64,000 nucleotides of DNA from Parapedobacter flavus (GTDB lineage: Bacteria > Bacteroidota > Bacteroidia > Sphingobacteriales > Sphingobacteriaceae): the NCBI RefSeq assembly GCF_035818675.1, contig NZ_JAYKZZ010000010.1, forward strand, positions 161,198-225,197, written 5' to 3'. Positions 26,785 through 35,769 of the stretch are shown here, in pieces. The position numbers and the translations under genes were made by a program. Each line of letters opens with the position of its first letter. Within the stretch, counting starts at the first letter, position 1. Under the pieces are notes generated by a model that saw only the letters and a program-made list of their open reading frames with translations, did no database searches and had not been told where the DNA came from.

Positions 26785-28395
26785 ATGAGAGTTTTTTCAC
26801 CATCATTATCCATTTGCATCTCGCTCTTCGGGATATTTTTTATCCCGTCGACGGTGAGCTGCTCGAAAAAAACAGCAGCGAATAATGATCCCCCCCCCAT
26901 TGAAACGCCCAATGATCGTCCATCCAAAGTCACCTTCAATGATATGCTCGGCGTGAACGCCTTCGAATGGAATTTTGGAACCCAAAACAATCCAACCGCC
27001 CCAGAGCGGTCGCGTTTTTTCGCGCCGTTTTCAAACGTGCGACATTACCTGGATTGGCGACAAATTGAACAAGACAAAGGTAAATACGGCTATAATCCAA
27101 CACCTCGTGGAGGATGGAAATACGACGAAATTTATGAGTGGTGTAAAACCAACGATATCACGGTACTCGCTTGTATTAAGACCATACCCGACTGGCTGTT
27201 GAAAACTTATCCGAAAGACAAACAAGACGGAGAAAATGTACCTGCGCCCTATGGTGCTGATCTATCAGATCCCGCCTCGTATATCGAATTCGGAAAACTA
27301 GCATTTCAATACGCCGCGAGGTATGGTAGCAATCCAGATGTTGATCCGTCACTGGTACATGTAGAACCCGTGCCCCATTACAATCCGAATAAGAAACGAA
27401 TAGGTACGGGACTTGTTGAGTATATTGAATGCAACAACGAACCGAACCGTTGGTGGAAACCCAATAAGGTTGCTCAACAGACAGCATCAGAATATGCTGC
27501 GAATCTTTCGGCATTTTATGATGGGCACCAAGGTAAACTTGGGGAAGACGTTGGTGTAAAAAATGCTGACCCGGACATGAAAGTCGTGATGGGGGGCATC
27601 GCTGCGGCCGATCCTGCCTTTGTACAAGAAATGATCGATTGGTGCCGAAAATACCGTGGGAACAAACCGGATGGCACGGTTGACTTATGTTTTGATGTTA
27701 TCAATTACCACCATTATTCCCATAACCGGGATGAAGAAAAAAACCGAGCTCAACAACGGGGTGTCGCACCGGAACTCTCTAACGCAACGGACCTCGCCCA
27801 ACGCTTTGTAGCGATGGCCGAGCAGGACGCTTACGGAATAGAAGTATGGAACACCGAGGTAGGGTATGATGTTAACGAACATAGTGTACAGCGAGCAATC
27901 CCGATCAAAAACAAATCGGCACTCATCACACAAGCCGATTGGAATCTGAGGAATGCGCTCCTGTACGCGCGAAACGGCGTTAGCAAGCTATTCTTCTATA
28001 TGCTTCATGATCTTAGTGCCAACAGCACGACACAATACGCCTCTTCAGGGTTTGTGGATAAAGAAGGGACGTTGAGCGCCAAGCCTTCATGGAATTACTT
28101 ATTGCAGGCAAAAAAAATACTGGGTGATTTTTACTTCCAAAAAACCATCCATTCGGATCCGTTTGTGGATGAATATCAACTAGGTGGTCGAACAATATAT
28201 GCGATGGTTGTTCCGGATGAGATCGGTCGTACTGCAGACTATCAATTGGAAGTGGGCAGTGCGGTTAAACAAGTAAAGGTATACCGGCTTCAGTCGAATA
28301 GCACCACGGCCACAACAAATGTCCAAACGGTAACCGATGGAAAAATCATGCTAACGGTATTGGAGACCCCTATTTTCGTGGAGCTTCTCCAGTAA
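26785..28395 (+). CDS. Clan GH-A glycoside hydrolase, lipoprotein
   Basis: The start at ATG 26785 gives a 536-residue lipoprotein with lipobox STVSC (Cys 26). The mature part fits a TIM-barrel retaining glycosidase of clan GH-A: an Asn-Glu-Pro acid/base motif in IECNNEPNRWW (Glu near 219), the NYHHYSHN strand and a candidate nucleophile in EVWNTEVGYD (Glu near 358). A small beta domain follows the barrel. GH5, GH39 and related families share this layout and I cannot choose between them. It stands alone on the plus strand among polysaccharide genes, so it probably trims the exported glycan at the cell surface. An ATG at 26767 is a less likely start. Confidence 0.78.
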   Translation: MRVFSPSLSICISLFGIFFIPSTVSCSKKTAANNDPPPIETPNDRPSKVTFNDMLGVNAFEWNFGTQNNPTAPERSRFFAPFSNVRHYLDWRQIEQDKGKYGYNPTPRGGWKYDEIYEWCKTNDITVLACIKTIPDWLLKTYPKDKQDGENVPAPYGADLSDPASYIEFGKLAFQYAARYGSNPDVDPSLVHVEPVPHYNPNKKRIGTGLVEYIECNNEPNRWWKPNKVAQQTASEYAANLSAFYDGHQGKLGEDVGVKNADPDMKVVMGGIAAADPAFVQEMIDWCRKYRGNKPDGTVDLCFDVINYHHYSHNRDEEKNRAQQRGVAPELSNATDLAQRFVAMAEQDAYGIEVWNTEVGYDVNEHSVQRAIPIKNKSALITQADWNLRNALLYARNGVSKLFFYMLHDLSANSTTQYASSGFVDKEGTLSAKPSWNYLLQAKKILGDFYFQKTIHSDPFVDEYQLGGRTIYAMVVPDEIGRTADYQLEVGSAVKQVKVYRLQSNSTTATTNVQTVTDGKIMLTVLETPIFVELLQ

Positions 28396-28417
28396 TCAAA
28401 TCGATTAAACGATACAA

Positions 28418-29836
28418 TTACAACGGCTTTCCTATTCGGTAAATGCGACCTTCTTTGGTGTCGGTGATCACGTAAAGTGCACCGTCCGGTCCCTGTTGTA
28501 CATCGCGGAGTCTCACGCCTACGTCTTCCATAAATCGTTCTTCGCCCACAACTTTATTGCCTTCGATGACCAACCTCGTTAGATATTTACTCGCTAACCC
28601 GGCAATAAAGAGATCATTGTTCCATTCTGATATCACGTTGCCGCTATAAAATGCAATTCCCCCCGGTGCAATGCATGGGTCCCAATAATATCGGGGTTGT
28701 TCCATCCCATTCCGCGTAGTGATACCGCCACCGATCAGGTTTTCCATTTCAAAACGGTATTCCTCCCAAGGAAAGCCAGAATCAGGAACGGGCAAAATAC
28801 CCTGGCCAACGGGCGTACTATCGTAATTGATGCCGTAGCTGATAATAGGCCACCCGTAGTTTTTTCCGGCTTCTATCATGTTTAGCTCGTCACCGCCCTT
28901 GGGCCCATGCTCGGTTTCCCACAACACACCGGTGGCCGGGTGAAACGCCAATCCCAAAGGACTCCTGATTCCCAACGCCCATATTTCCGGTAATGCACCC
29001 GAAACGCCTTCGAAAGGGTTCCCGGGAGCCGCACTGCCCTCTTTATCCAAGCGAAGGACCTTACCAATCGAACTATTCAGGTTTTGGGCCATATAATGTG
29101 AATCATGGCGGTTCCGCTCGCCAGTGGTTACCATTAAATAACCGGCTTGGTCAAAAACCAAACGCCCTCCATACACGGAATTACCGGCATGATCTTGTGA
29201 TACCTGATAAATCTCTTTAACATTTACCAATCGATTCTCTTCTATAACCAGATTGGCTTTACATATTGTTAGGCGATTAGCGGGCCCTATCCCTTTCGAA
29301 TATGAGAAGTAAATTAGGTGATTAATGGTAAAATTGGGGTCGAGCGCAATATCGAAAAGTCCTGCATTGGAAGAGTTCGCGCCGGCACCAAGCTCACGGA
29401 CATCAAAAAACAAATCAGTTGGTAACCCGGTTATCGGTTCACCTATCGATACCCCATCCAGTCCGAAACGGATAATACGCATATTACCATCCTTTTGGGC
29501 CAATAAAATCGCACTATTAGAAATAAACTTAAAGCTCCAGGGTTTATAAATGGCAGCGTCCGCTATCAACAACGTCGTTTCGATTGCCGTATTTGTTTTC
29601 ACGCCGTCGATCCGAGTTTGGCCAACAAATGCCGGTTGAAACCCGGCGCCATTGCCTGGCAACGTTTTTACAGGAGCTTGTGTTACGGGCTGTTCCTCGC
29701 CCTCATTTTCGTCGACACCGGCATCAAATGCGGCTTTTTCACATGCCGTAATTAGCAAAATCAAAGGAAAGAAAATCTTCCCGAACTTTGCAAGGTCACG
29801 AAAACAGGTGTTGACGATTCTATTTAACCTTTCCAT
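28418..29836 (-). CDS. Glucose/sorbosone dehydrogenase-like beta-propeller lipoprotein
   Basis: The start at ATG 29836 gives a 472-residue protein with a lipoprotein signal (FFPLILLITAC) and an acidic linker. The six-bladed propeller is of the soluble PQQ glucose dehydrogenase/L-sorbosone dehydrogenase family. Supporting motifs are GLFDIALDPNF, GGRLVFDQAGYLMVTTGER, GIRSPLGLAFHP, ETEHGPKGGDELN and GPDGALYVITD. Family members oxidise aldoses in the periplasm with PQQ, although many are uncharacterised. It is a single-gene unit with its own operator (site 6) and -7 box. A longer frame to 29911 would run across the region next to the -7 box and is not favoured. Confidence 0.84.
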   Translation of the reverse strand: MERLNRIVNTCFRDLAKFGKIFFPLILLITACEKAAFDAGVDENEGEEQPVTQAPVKTLPGNGAGFQPAFVGQTRIDGVKTNTAIETTLLIADAAIYKPWSFKFISNSAILLAQKDGNMRIIRFGLDGVSIGEPITGLPTDLFFDVRELGAGANSSNAGLFDIALDPNFTINHLIYFSYSKGIGPANRLTICKANLVIEENRLVNVKEIYQVSQDHAGNSVYGGRLVFDQAGYLMVTTGERNRHDSHYMAQNLNSSIGKVLRLDKEGSAAPGNPFEGVSGALPEIWALGIRSPLGLAFHPATGVLWETEHGPKGGDELNMIEAGKNYGWPIISYGINYDSTPVGQGILPVPDSGFPWEEYRFEMENLIGGGITTRNGMEQPRYYWDPCIAPGGIAFYSGNVISEWNNDLFIAGLASKYLTRLVIEGNKVVGEERFMEDVGVRLRDVQQGPDGALYVITDTKEGRIYRIGKPL

Positions 29837-29878
29837 AGTTGTTTGCCGTTTGTGTTTTACTTCTTCTGATAGAGTAAG

Positions 29879-29886
29879 CAAAGCTA
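29879..29886 (-). promoter_or_regulatory. -7 box for the sorbosone-dehydrogenase-like gene
   Basis: Minus-strand TAGCTTTG is a perfect TAnnTTTG match. It begins exactly 48 bp from the near edge of operator site 6 and is 43 bp upstream of the ATG at 29836. Confidence 0.6.
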
Positions 29887-29933
29887 AACCATTACCCTGC
29901 TTCATCAGCACAAATCACCGCAAACAAAAAAGA

Positions 29934-29955
29934 AACGTAGCTATAATCCTACAGG
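29934..29955. promoter_or_regulatory. Palindromic operator site 6 (degenerate)
   Basis: The plus-strand arms AACGTAGC and CCTACAGG flank TATAAT, keeping the GTAG-N8-CTAC core of the consensus. By sequence alone it is weak; the perfect -7 box exactly 48 bp away is what supports it. Confidence 0.55.
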
Positions 29956-30018
29956 CCGCTCACGGAGGAGTCATTTCCTATTGAAATCTGGATGCGTGAT
30001 AAAACAAGGCAAACTCAA

Positions 30019-31017
30019 CTAAGGTAACCGGTATTGGAGCATCCACGAATAGACATCCTGGTCAAACGCATCATAATCCGGATTTTCCTTGCCTTGTCCT
30101 GACCCGTCATACGTCATGGTCCAACTATCGTGGCCCACATTTGGGTAGAGCGTCAACTTGGGTTCTTGCTTCGGATTTATTGCCTTTAATGCCTGAACGA
30201 TCTCAGTTGCGCGGGCAACGGGAACTTGTTGATCTGCTTCCCCGTGAAAAACCCAAAGCGGGATTTTTGACAGATTCCTCACATAGGTGCCATTATTGGA
30301 GGCACCCCCGCCACATACGGCAACAGCAGCTGCGATTTTAGAATCTGCACCGTATTTCCCAAGGTAGTCAAACGTACCAAAAGCGCCGAGGCTCAATCCC
30401 GTCAAGTAAACGCGGCTTTCGTCAATGCGGTACGTTTCAAGCAAGTAGTCTATAAAATGTTTTAATGTCTGGCTGCCCCATTTATTCACCCTCGTTTGTG
30501 CCGATACGACCAGCATTTCTTCTTTTGGAGACCAAACTCTTTTGTTAATTAACTTACCTGGGCCATGTTTAACCGCCTTATTTAATTCTGCCGTATTGGT
30601 CTGGCTATTCCCGCGCTCTCCCGAACCATGTAAAAAAATTAAAACTGGATAGGTGTTTTTGAGGTACTTATACGATTCTGGAAAGAACATGAAATAACCA
30701 TATGGGGAAGGCGTCTCCCCTAAAACAAAAGGAACATGGAACCCATTACCGATCTGATATTCTTCACCGTAGTTAAAATTCGGGTCTTCTTCTTGCTGCT
30801 GATCTTCCTCATCCTGTTGGCCTCCCTGCTCCTCGTCGTTTTCGTCTCCTTGTCCAGCCTCCTCATTTTCTTCGCCCGTCCCTTCCCCATCGCTATCTTC
30901 GACCACTTCCGTTTCTTTTCCGTCATGAATATCAATTCCATTCTTTTTGTCACAAGAGGCTGCACTAAAAAAAACATAGAACAGTGAAAGTAAAATAACC
31001 ATAGACCGTGCACGCAT
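30019..31017 (-). CDS. Alpha/beta-hydrolase esterase, lipoprotein with acidic linker
   Basis: A 332-residue lipoprotein (lipobox SAASC, Cys 22) with a strongly acidic Glu/Asp/Gln linker at about residues 34-78, then an alpha/beta-hydrolase domain. The oxyanion region is LIFLHGSGERGN, the nucleophile Ser 209 lies in TGLSLGAFG, Asp 262 in HGEADQQVP and His 296 in VGHDSW. This is the phospholipase/carboxylesterase or PHB-depolymerase-like group; related proteins remove acetyl or feruloyl groups from polysaccharides. ATG 31017 fits the signal peptide better than ATG 31059. No copy of the shared palindrome lies upstream, unlike at neighbouring units. A role in deacylating the local glycan is inference. 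Confidence 0.82.
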   Translation of the reverse strand: MRARSMVILLSLFYVFFSAASCDKKNGIDIHDGKETEVVEDSDGEGTGEENEEAGQGDENDEEQGGQQDEEDQQQEEDPNFNYGEEYQIGNGFHVPFVLGETPSPYGYFMFFPESYKYLKNTYPVLIFLHGSGERGNSQTNTAELNKAVKHGPGKLINKRVWSPKEEMLVVSAQTRVNKWGSQTLKHFIDYLLETYRIDESRVYLTGLSLGAFGTFDYLGKYGADSKIAAAVAVCGGGASNNGTYVRNLSKIPLWVFHGEADQQVPVARATEIVQALKAINPKQEPKLTLYPNVGHDSWTMTYDGSGQGKENPDYDAFDQDVYSWMLQYRLP

Positions 31018-31133
31018 ATGAGAAAATATAAAACTTGTAAAACCGTCACTTACAGACAATCATCGCGCCAAAGGATGTCAATTTACAAAATAATTCACTT
31101 TGAACCACTTATCTTTTTTCGTTATTTTGCTTT

Positions 31134-31979
31134 ATGGCTAAAATCGCCCACCTCATCCTAACTCATCAGCATCCCGGCCAGGTCAGCCGATTAGCCCGCG
31201 CCATTGCACATCCGCTGCATGATGTGTATATCCATGTGGACAAAAAACAAGATATCCTACCGTTCCGCCACTTACTCGATAACGCAGGCGTCCGCTTCAT
31301 TATCAAAAGAACGCGGGTAGACTGGGGTGCCTACAGTACGGTCGAGGCCATGCTTTCGTCGATGTCAGAAATCCTCGAACGAGGTCGTTATGATTTCATC
31401 AATTTAATGAGTGGCAGCGATTACCCCCTAGCTGAACCGTCAGTCGTCGATCACTTCCTGAACGGCCATCCTCAGAAAACATTCATTGAATTTTACCGGC
31501 AAGGATCAACATGGTGGGAGCGGGCGAGAACCCGGACAGAAAAAATCCACTTGACCAACTATCGTTTTAAAGGAAAATATTTACTTCAATATGTGATCAA
31601 CACGCTTCCTTTCAAACGTAAAGCACCTATGGGTCTCGAACTAGTAGGCAGTTCACAATGGTTTACCATGGCAACCACGCACGTATCCTATGTTTTGGAT
31701 TTCGTGAAAAAGCACCCCGAAGTCGTCCGCTTCTTCAAACATGCATGGGGGCCGGATGAGTTTTTCTTCCAAACGATATTGCTCAATTCCCCCTTTCAAG
31801 ATGAGATTGTGAACGACAACTTACGCTATATCGATTTCAGCGATGGGATGGCTAGCCCGCGAATACTGACAGATGACGACTATCCGCTATTAATATCCTC
31901 CAAAAAAATGTATGCCCGGAAATTCGCGGCCAATTCACCCTTATTGGATATGCTTGATGCACACCGAAGAACCTCCTAA
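31134..31979 (+). CDS. Glycosyltransferase family 14 (core-2/I-branching type)
   Basis: A 281-residue protein with the bacterial beta-1,6-N-acetylglucosaminyltransferase-like features HLILTHQHPGQVSRLARAI, VYIHVDKKQD, the INLMSGSDYPL motif near residue 100 and GPDEFFFQTILLNS near residue 210. Family 14 enzymes are metal independent and lack DxD. It stands alone on the plus strand, facing the sugar transferase gene with 7 bp between stops, and shares its upstream region with the esterase gene. It could add a branch to the polysaccharide. Confidence 0.88.
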   Translation: MAKIAHLILTHQHPGQVSRLARAIAHPLHDVYIHVDKKQDILPFRHLLDNAGVRFIIKRTRVDWGAYSTVEAMLSSMSEILERGRYDFINLMSGSDYPLAEPSVVDHFLNGHPQKTFIEFYRQGSTWWERARTRTEKIHLTNYRFKGKYLLQYVINTLPFKRKAPMGLELVGSSQWFTMATTHVSYVLDFVKKHPEVVRFFKHAWGPDEFFFQTILLNSPFQDEIVNDNLRYIDFSDGMASPRILTDDDYPLLISSKKMYARKFAANSPLLDMLDAHRRTS

Positions 31980-31986
31980 TCTCATG

Positions 31987-33072
31987 TTACACTTTTTCCT
32001 TCTGAAACACTGCTGGAATCGTCTTCAATAGAATCTTCAAATCCGTCCAAAACGAAAAATGATTTGTATAATCATTATCCAGTTGCCGGCGCTCTTCATC
32101 AGACATTTCACTTTTGCCTCGCTTTGTTACTTGCCAAAGACCCGTAATTCCCGCCGGTCCTAAGAAACGTAAGGCCCATTCGTCTGATGTCAGTTCCTGC
32201 GCTTCGTATAGCGGCAATGGTCGGTTGCCCACCAACGACATATCTCCTTTCAACACATTAAAAAGCTGCGGAAGCTCATCCAAACTGGTGTTCCGCAAAA
32301 AGGAACCTAATTTCGTAACCCTTGGATCATCCTTTATTTTGACGAAAGCCGACTCACCGCCATTTGCCGCGTATTGGTTCAATGCCGACAGTTCGGCCAA
32401 TTCCTTATCGGCATTTACCCGCATGGAACGGAACTTGTAGAAGTCAAAAATACGATACCCTGTTCCTGCCCGCTTACTTTTATATAGTACAGGGCCCTTA
32501 GAGTCCAGTTTAATGAATACAGCAATCAGCAACAATAATGGAGAAGCCATGAATAACACGAGACTAGCAACTAGTACATCGAAAATCCGTTTGGTCACTG
32601 GCATCTCGTAACTTTTAGGGAATTGCTTCCCCATGTATACTGGCTGTCCACTTTGTAGATATTTAAATCTCAGGATAAGCTTGATACGTTCCCTGACATC
32701 GGCGACGTTAATGGGGTAAAAGTAAATATCGTTCACCAACGGCTTAAATATATCAACAACGACCCGTCTATTCCCTTTAAAGCTCAAAAGGATGATACTG
32801 ATTACCCGAGTTACTGTGTTGCCTCTTAATTGAGCAATCAATCGCTGCGTCTCTGAAATCTCATCGCCTAATTCCAGCAACAACACTTCCGGTATTTGCA
32901 GCATCGGACATTCCCGAATGTACCGCTCCAGATCAGCTGGTTTATCAAATTTGGCAATTTCGACATTATCAAACATGCCATCTTCGAACTCATCCCTGAA
33001 CTTAGTGCCCAGATAGGCAACCGACACTGTCAAAAAAAACTGCTCTTGTTTTACATTAGTTAACAAATCCAT
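31987..33072 (-). CDS. Polyprenyl-phosphate sugar phosphotransferase with N-terminal pseudo-receiver domain
   Basis: A 361-residue initiating sugar transferase (WcaJ/ExoY type) that loads the first sugar-1-phosphate onto undecaprenyl phosphate. The C-terminal ~200 residues show the family motifs: KRIFDVLVASLVLF helix, KSKRAGTGYRIFDFYKFRSM, TSLDELPQLFNVLKGDMSLVGNRP (written here in part) and the GITGLWQV segment. The first ~130 residues look like a response-regulator fold (PEVLLLELGDE strand, ISIILLSF strand) without the phospho-accepting Asp or the conserved Lys. ATG 33072 overlaps the preceding response-regulator gene by 17 bp, so the two are co-translated. This suggests direct regulation of polysaccharide initiation by signalling. 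Confidence 0.86.
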   Translation of the reverse strand: MDLLTNVKQEQFFLTVSVAYLGTKFRDEFEDGMFDNVEIAKFDKPADLERYIRECPMLQIPEVLLLELGDEISETQRLIAQLRGNTVTRVISIILLSFKGNRRVVVDIFKPLVNDIYFYPINVADVRERIKLILRFKYLQSGQPVYMGKQFPKSYEMPVTKRIFDVLVASLVLFMASPLLLLIAVFIKLDSKGPVLYKSKRAGTGYRIFDFYKFRSMRVNADKELAELSALNQYAANGGESAFVKIKDDPRVTKLGSFLRNTSLDELPQLFNVLKGDMSLVGNRPLPLYEAQELTSDEWALRFLGPAGITGLWQVTKRGKSEMSDEERRQLDNDYTNHFSFWTDLKILLKTIPAVFQKEKV

Positions 33073-33448
33073 AGGGCGATGTCTTGAAGATACTTCCAAT
33101 AGTTTCTTTCAATTTAATCGGATCGAAAGGTTTGTGGAGATAGCTAACCGTAGAAAACGGCAGATTGGTCAACTCCTCCTGCACATGCGGCGAAGCGGAG
33201 AGTACAATGACTGGAATTTCACTATACAGCCCACTTACTTTGAGACACTTCAGAAATGTACCTCCGTCCATTTGAGGCATCATCCAGTCCATGATAATCA
33301 AGTCTGGTGTATAATGTTGATTCTCCAACCAAAGAAATGCCTCGTAACCATTAACCGTCGATTGCACATCGAATTCTTTCGACAAAATAAAGTGGAGCAG
33401 TCGATGGATAATAGGCTCGTCTTCTACTAGAAGTATATTCTTTTTCAT
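33056..33448 (-). CDS. Stand-alone response regulator receiver domain
   Basis: A 130-residue single receiver domain with all catalytic residues present: acidic pair Asp 10/Glu 11 (VEDEP), phospho-acceptor Asp 54 (IIMDWMMPQMDG), Ser 84 in VLSAS and Lys 106 in LHKPFDP. There is no output domain. The gene overlaps the start of the sugar transferase that itself carries a degenerate receiver domain, so the likely partner is that enzyme rather than DNA. It has operator site 4 upstream. No histidine kinase is encoded nearby, so the input is unknown. Confidence 0.92.
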   Translation of the reverse strand: MKKNILLVEDEPIIHRLLHFILSKEFDVQSTVNGYEAFLWLENQHYTPDLIIMDWMMPQMDGGTFLKCLKVSGLYSEIPVIVLSASPHVQEELTNLPFSTVSYLHKPFDPIKLKETIGSIFKTSPYGFVN

Positions 33449-33485
33449 GTATTTATCTTCTCATTTAGAAAACCTTTAACACGCG

Positions 33486-33493
33486 CAAATCTG
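33486..33493 (-). promoter_or_regulatory. -7-like box for the response regulator/sugar transferase unit
   Basis: Minus-strand CAGATTTG differs from TAnnTTTG at one base and begins exactly 48 bp from the near edge of operator site 4. It lies 37 bp upstream of ATG 33448. Confidence 0.45.
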
Positions 33494-33540
33494 CATGTTT
33501 TTTTGACGAATAGAATAAGAAAACAGATGAATAAACTGCA

Positions 33541-33562
33541 TTTGTAGCCAAAGCACTACATA
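33541..33562. promoter_or_regulatory. Palindromic operator site 4
   Basis: Plus-strand arms TTTGTAGC and ACTACATA around spacer CAAAGC; the TTTGTAG-N8-CTACA core is intact. It sits in the 207-bp gap between the UbiA-family gene and the response-regulator gene; I see nothing else in that gap apart from the -7-like box. Confidence 0.65.
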
Positions 33563-33655
33563 CTTATAGCGTATAAACAATACATCGTCCGTTCAGCGCT
33601 ACTGTTGTAAAAATTAGCGTAAAAAAGCACGAATACCTTGATTGATGAACTCCTT

Positions 33656-34684
33656 TCAAGCGTATCTGACAACCTTTCTATATAAATAAAAAACGGCCCG
33701 CCAATAGTCTCGGGCAGCGATAAAAATCGTCTTAGGGAAAAGTATGGCGTGAGCCAATAAAATCATCCACGCCCATGGTTGGCTCAAGCTCGCAGCGACA
33801 AGTAAACTTAAAGGCAAGAATGCCTGATAAAAATCCATCATCAGCACTTGCCATTGCGCGTTGGCAGGCGTCAGCAGGACGATGGGGATGCTGGTATATC
33901 GCTTGTAACGAATCATTACCAGGACAACATATAACAACAGGCCTATCCAAATAACAAACAATTGAATCTGTAAAAGCATACCTATAGCAGCAATTAATTC
34001 TACGCCAAAAAGTATGGTAGTGACAGGTCTGAATTTTTCGGGTATTACTTTTGTTGCAAACGTGTTTGTATTCGTGTTGATGTCGTTTTCCCGATCAACA
34101 AATTGGTGCCACAAAATCGCGCGTAAACCCGAAGCAAACGCCCATATTCCTACGGTTATGAACCACCAAAAATGAGCTGAAAATCCGGTGTAATAAATGA
34201 ATTCCGACACGATAAAAAGTGCCGGAAACAAACTTTCTCCACATGCACAACATACAACACCTATTCCTCCTCTTATTTTCAATCTGATTGGGGGAACCGA
34301 ATAGAGGATAAAGGAAAGCCAAGCCATTGCGTAAAAGAATAGCGACAAAAGATCCGGATATATGATAATCCCGAACGCCACGCCCAAGGTAAGACAACCC
34401 GCGAGACATACCCATCGGCTCCTTTCAGAAAACTTTGCCATCCGATTCTTCTTACCAGCCTCCAAATCATCATCTATATCGGTCACATCGTTAATCAGAC
34501 TCGCGAACACCGCACCTATGACTAGACCGACAAATGCAATAAGAAGAGTTGGGACCGCTTCAATCAATGGTGTCTTGGACACAAATGCGGTAGCATAGCC
34601 AATACCCAATAGTGGAACTAGCTTATATTCCCACCATTCTGCTGCTCGAACCATCTTCCTTATTGTCACAATATACTGCTTCAT
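33656..34684 (-). CDS. UbiA-family prenyltransferase
   Basis: A 342-residue integral membrane protein with about nine helices and both polyprenyl-diphosphate-binding aspartate motifs of the UbiA superfamily: NDVTDIDDD near residues 65-73, followed by KKNR, and DRENDINTNTNTFA near residue 195. Members attach prenyl or related groups to aromatic or sugar-phosphate acceptors. The operon encodes glycosyltransferases, a methyltransferase and an exporter rather than quinone genes. A lipid-carrier or glycolipid role, like the decaprenyl-phosphate phosphoribosyl group, is possible but not shown. It is the last gene of the unit running from 39763; the gap to the methyltransferase gene is 67 bp. Confidence 0.85.
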   Translation of the reverse strand: MKQYIVTIRKMVRAAEWWEYKLVPLLGIGYATAFVSKTPLIEAVPTLLIAFVGLVIGAVFASLINDVTDIDDDLEAGKKNRMAKFSERSRWVCLAGCLTLGVAFGIIIYPDLLSLFFYAMAWLSFILYSVPPIRLKIRGGIGVVCCACGESLFPALFIVSEFIYYTGFSAHFWWFITVGIWAFASGLRAILWHQFVDRENDINTNTNTFATKVIPEKFRPVTTILFGVELIAAIGMLLQIQLFVIWIGLLLYVVLVMIRYKRYTSIPIVLLTPANAQWQVLMMDFYQAFLPLSLLVAASLSQPWAWMILLAHAILFPKTIFIAARDYWRAVFYLYRKVVRYA

Positions 34685-34751
34685 TTACACCCAACAAAAA
34701 CGAACAATATTACATACCTATCGACAAAACGTTATCGAAAACCATCCGCTT

Positions 34752-35663
34752 TCAAGAAAGCCGCCTTAACGCGGATTTCAACAATCTCCCGGATTTTAAT
34801 CTGTTGAATAATTCTGACACCAACTGCTTGCTCGATAACACATTCATCGTATTTTGTATAGAATCAGGTTCTCTCACGAGGTGTAATGGTTCATTTGGAT
34901 ACACGATGCTGGCGGGCGTATCGTCGCCGGGGGCGCGTTTCTCACTGCACACGATAATCCTTCGTAATGCTTGCAATGTTCCGCGAGGCACATCTGCGCG
35001 AAACACAATCTCAATTTTCCGAAAAAACACGCTAAACCACCGCACCCACTGATCGAGGTTGGGGCTTAATAATGGATAATAATTCCCATCAAACTCTTTA
35101 TAGGTCCAAATAAGTCCCAACGGCGTTGGCGCAAAATCTCTTGTGATATTTGCGGACATGTCATAGAAATCAGCTGGAAGTTCCAATTCCAAAACATCAA
35201 ATATATCGAAGGGCGTCAGCATACACGTGCCGTTTGGTGATGTCCACTCAGCCATTCTTATCACGGAGCGCTCAATTGCATCCATATCGGGCAAATAGGA
35301 CCACGGCTGACCGGTACAGGATACTAAATCGAACTTCCCTTCCAATGACTCGTTTTTCTCCGTCATACTTTGTTGCACAAATGCAACCTCCGAATTAGCC
35401 ATGCGCGCGCGGTCCAACATATTGGTCGATAAGTCTAGCCCCATTCGGTCGACCTCAGGAAATTTACTCAAAAAGTAGCCCGTGCCACACCCTACATCGA
35501 GCCAATTTTTACTTGTTTTCAGTAACGAAGTGAGCGTACGAATGTGGAACTCGGCTGCAGGCTTCCAAATATCTTGATTCCACCAAGCATCATTGTATAA
35601 GCTCGCGTATTGATCATCGTATAAATGATCGGCATTTTTGATTTCTTTTAATAACATTGACAT
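34752..35663 (-). CDS. Class I SAM-dependent methyltransferase
   Basis: A 303-residue protein with an AdoMet-binding Rossmann fold: motif I LDVGCGTGYFLS near residues 55-66, GLDLSTNML at the end of strand 2, FDLVSCTGQPWSYL at strand 4. The last ~150 residues are not part of the core fold and could bind the acceptor. It lies between a GT2 gene (106 bp gap) and the UbiA-family gene, so methylation of a sugar or lipid intermediate is plausible. The acceptor cannot be read from the sequence. Confidence 0.85.
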   Translation of the reverse strand: MSMLLKEIKNADHLYDDQYASLYNDAWWNQDIWKPAAEFHIRTLTSLLKTSKNWLDVGCGTGYFLSKFPEVDRMGLDLSTNMLDRARMANSEVAFVQQSMTEKNESLEGKFDLVSCTGQPWSYLPDMDAIERSVIRMAEWTSPNGTCMLTPFDIFDVLELELPADFYDMSANITRDFAPTPLGLIWTYKEFDGNYYPLLSPNLDQWVRWFSVFFRKIEIVFRADVPRGTLQALRRIIVCSEKRAPGDDTPASIVYPNEPLHLVREPDSIQNTMNVLSSKQLVSELFNRLKSGRLLKSALRRLS

Positions 35664-35769
35664 TTTCTATAGTGTTTAATATGGAATATAATGATCAAGC
35701 AACGCGAATAGTTTCATCTGCAATCACATTTTGTCTGCAACACATTTTGCTCACATCGAGCTGTCTTTT

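Noticed and set aside
31036..31054. TGTAA-N9-TTACA between the esterase and GT14 genes as a seventh operator
   Set aside because: The arms lack the GTAG/CTAC core, the spacing differs, and no -7 box lies 47-48 bp away.
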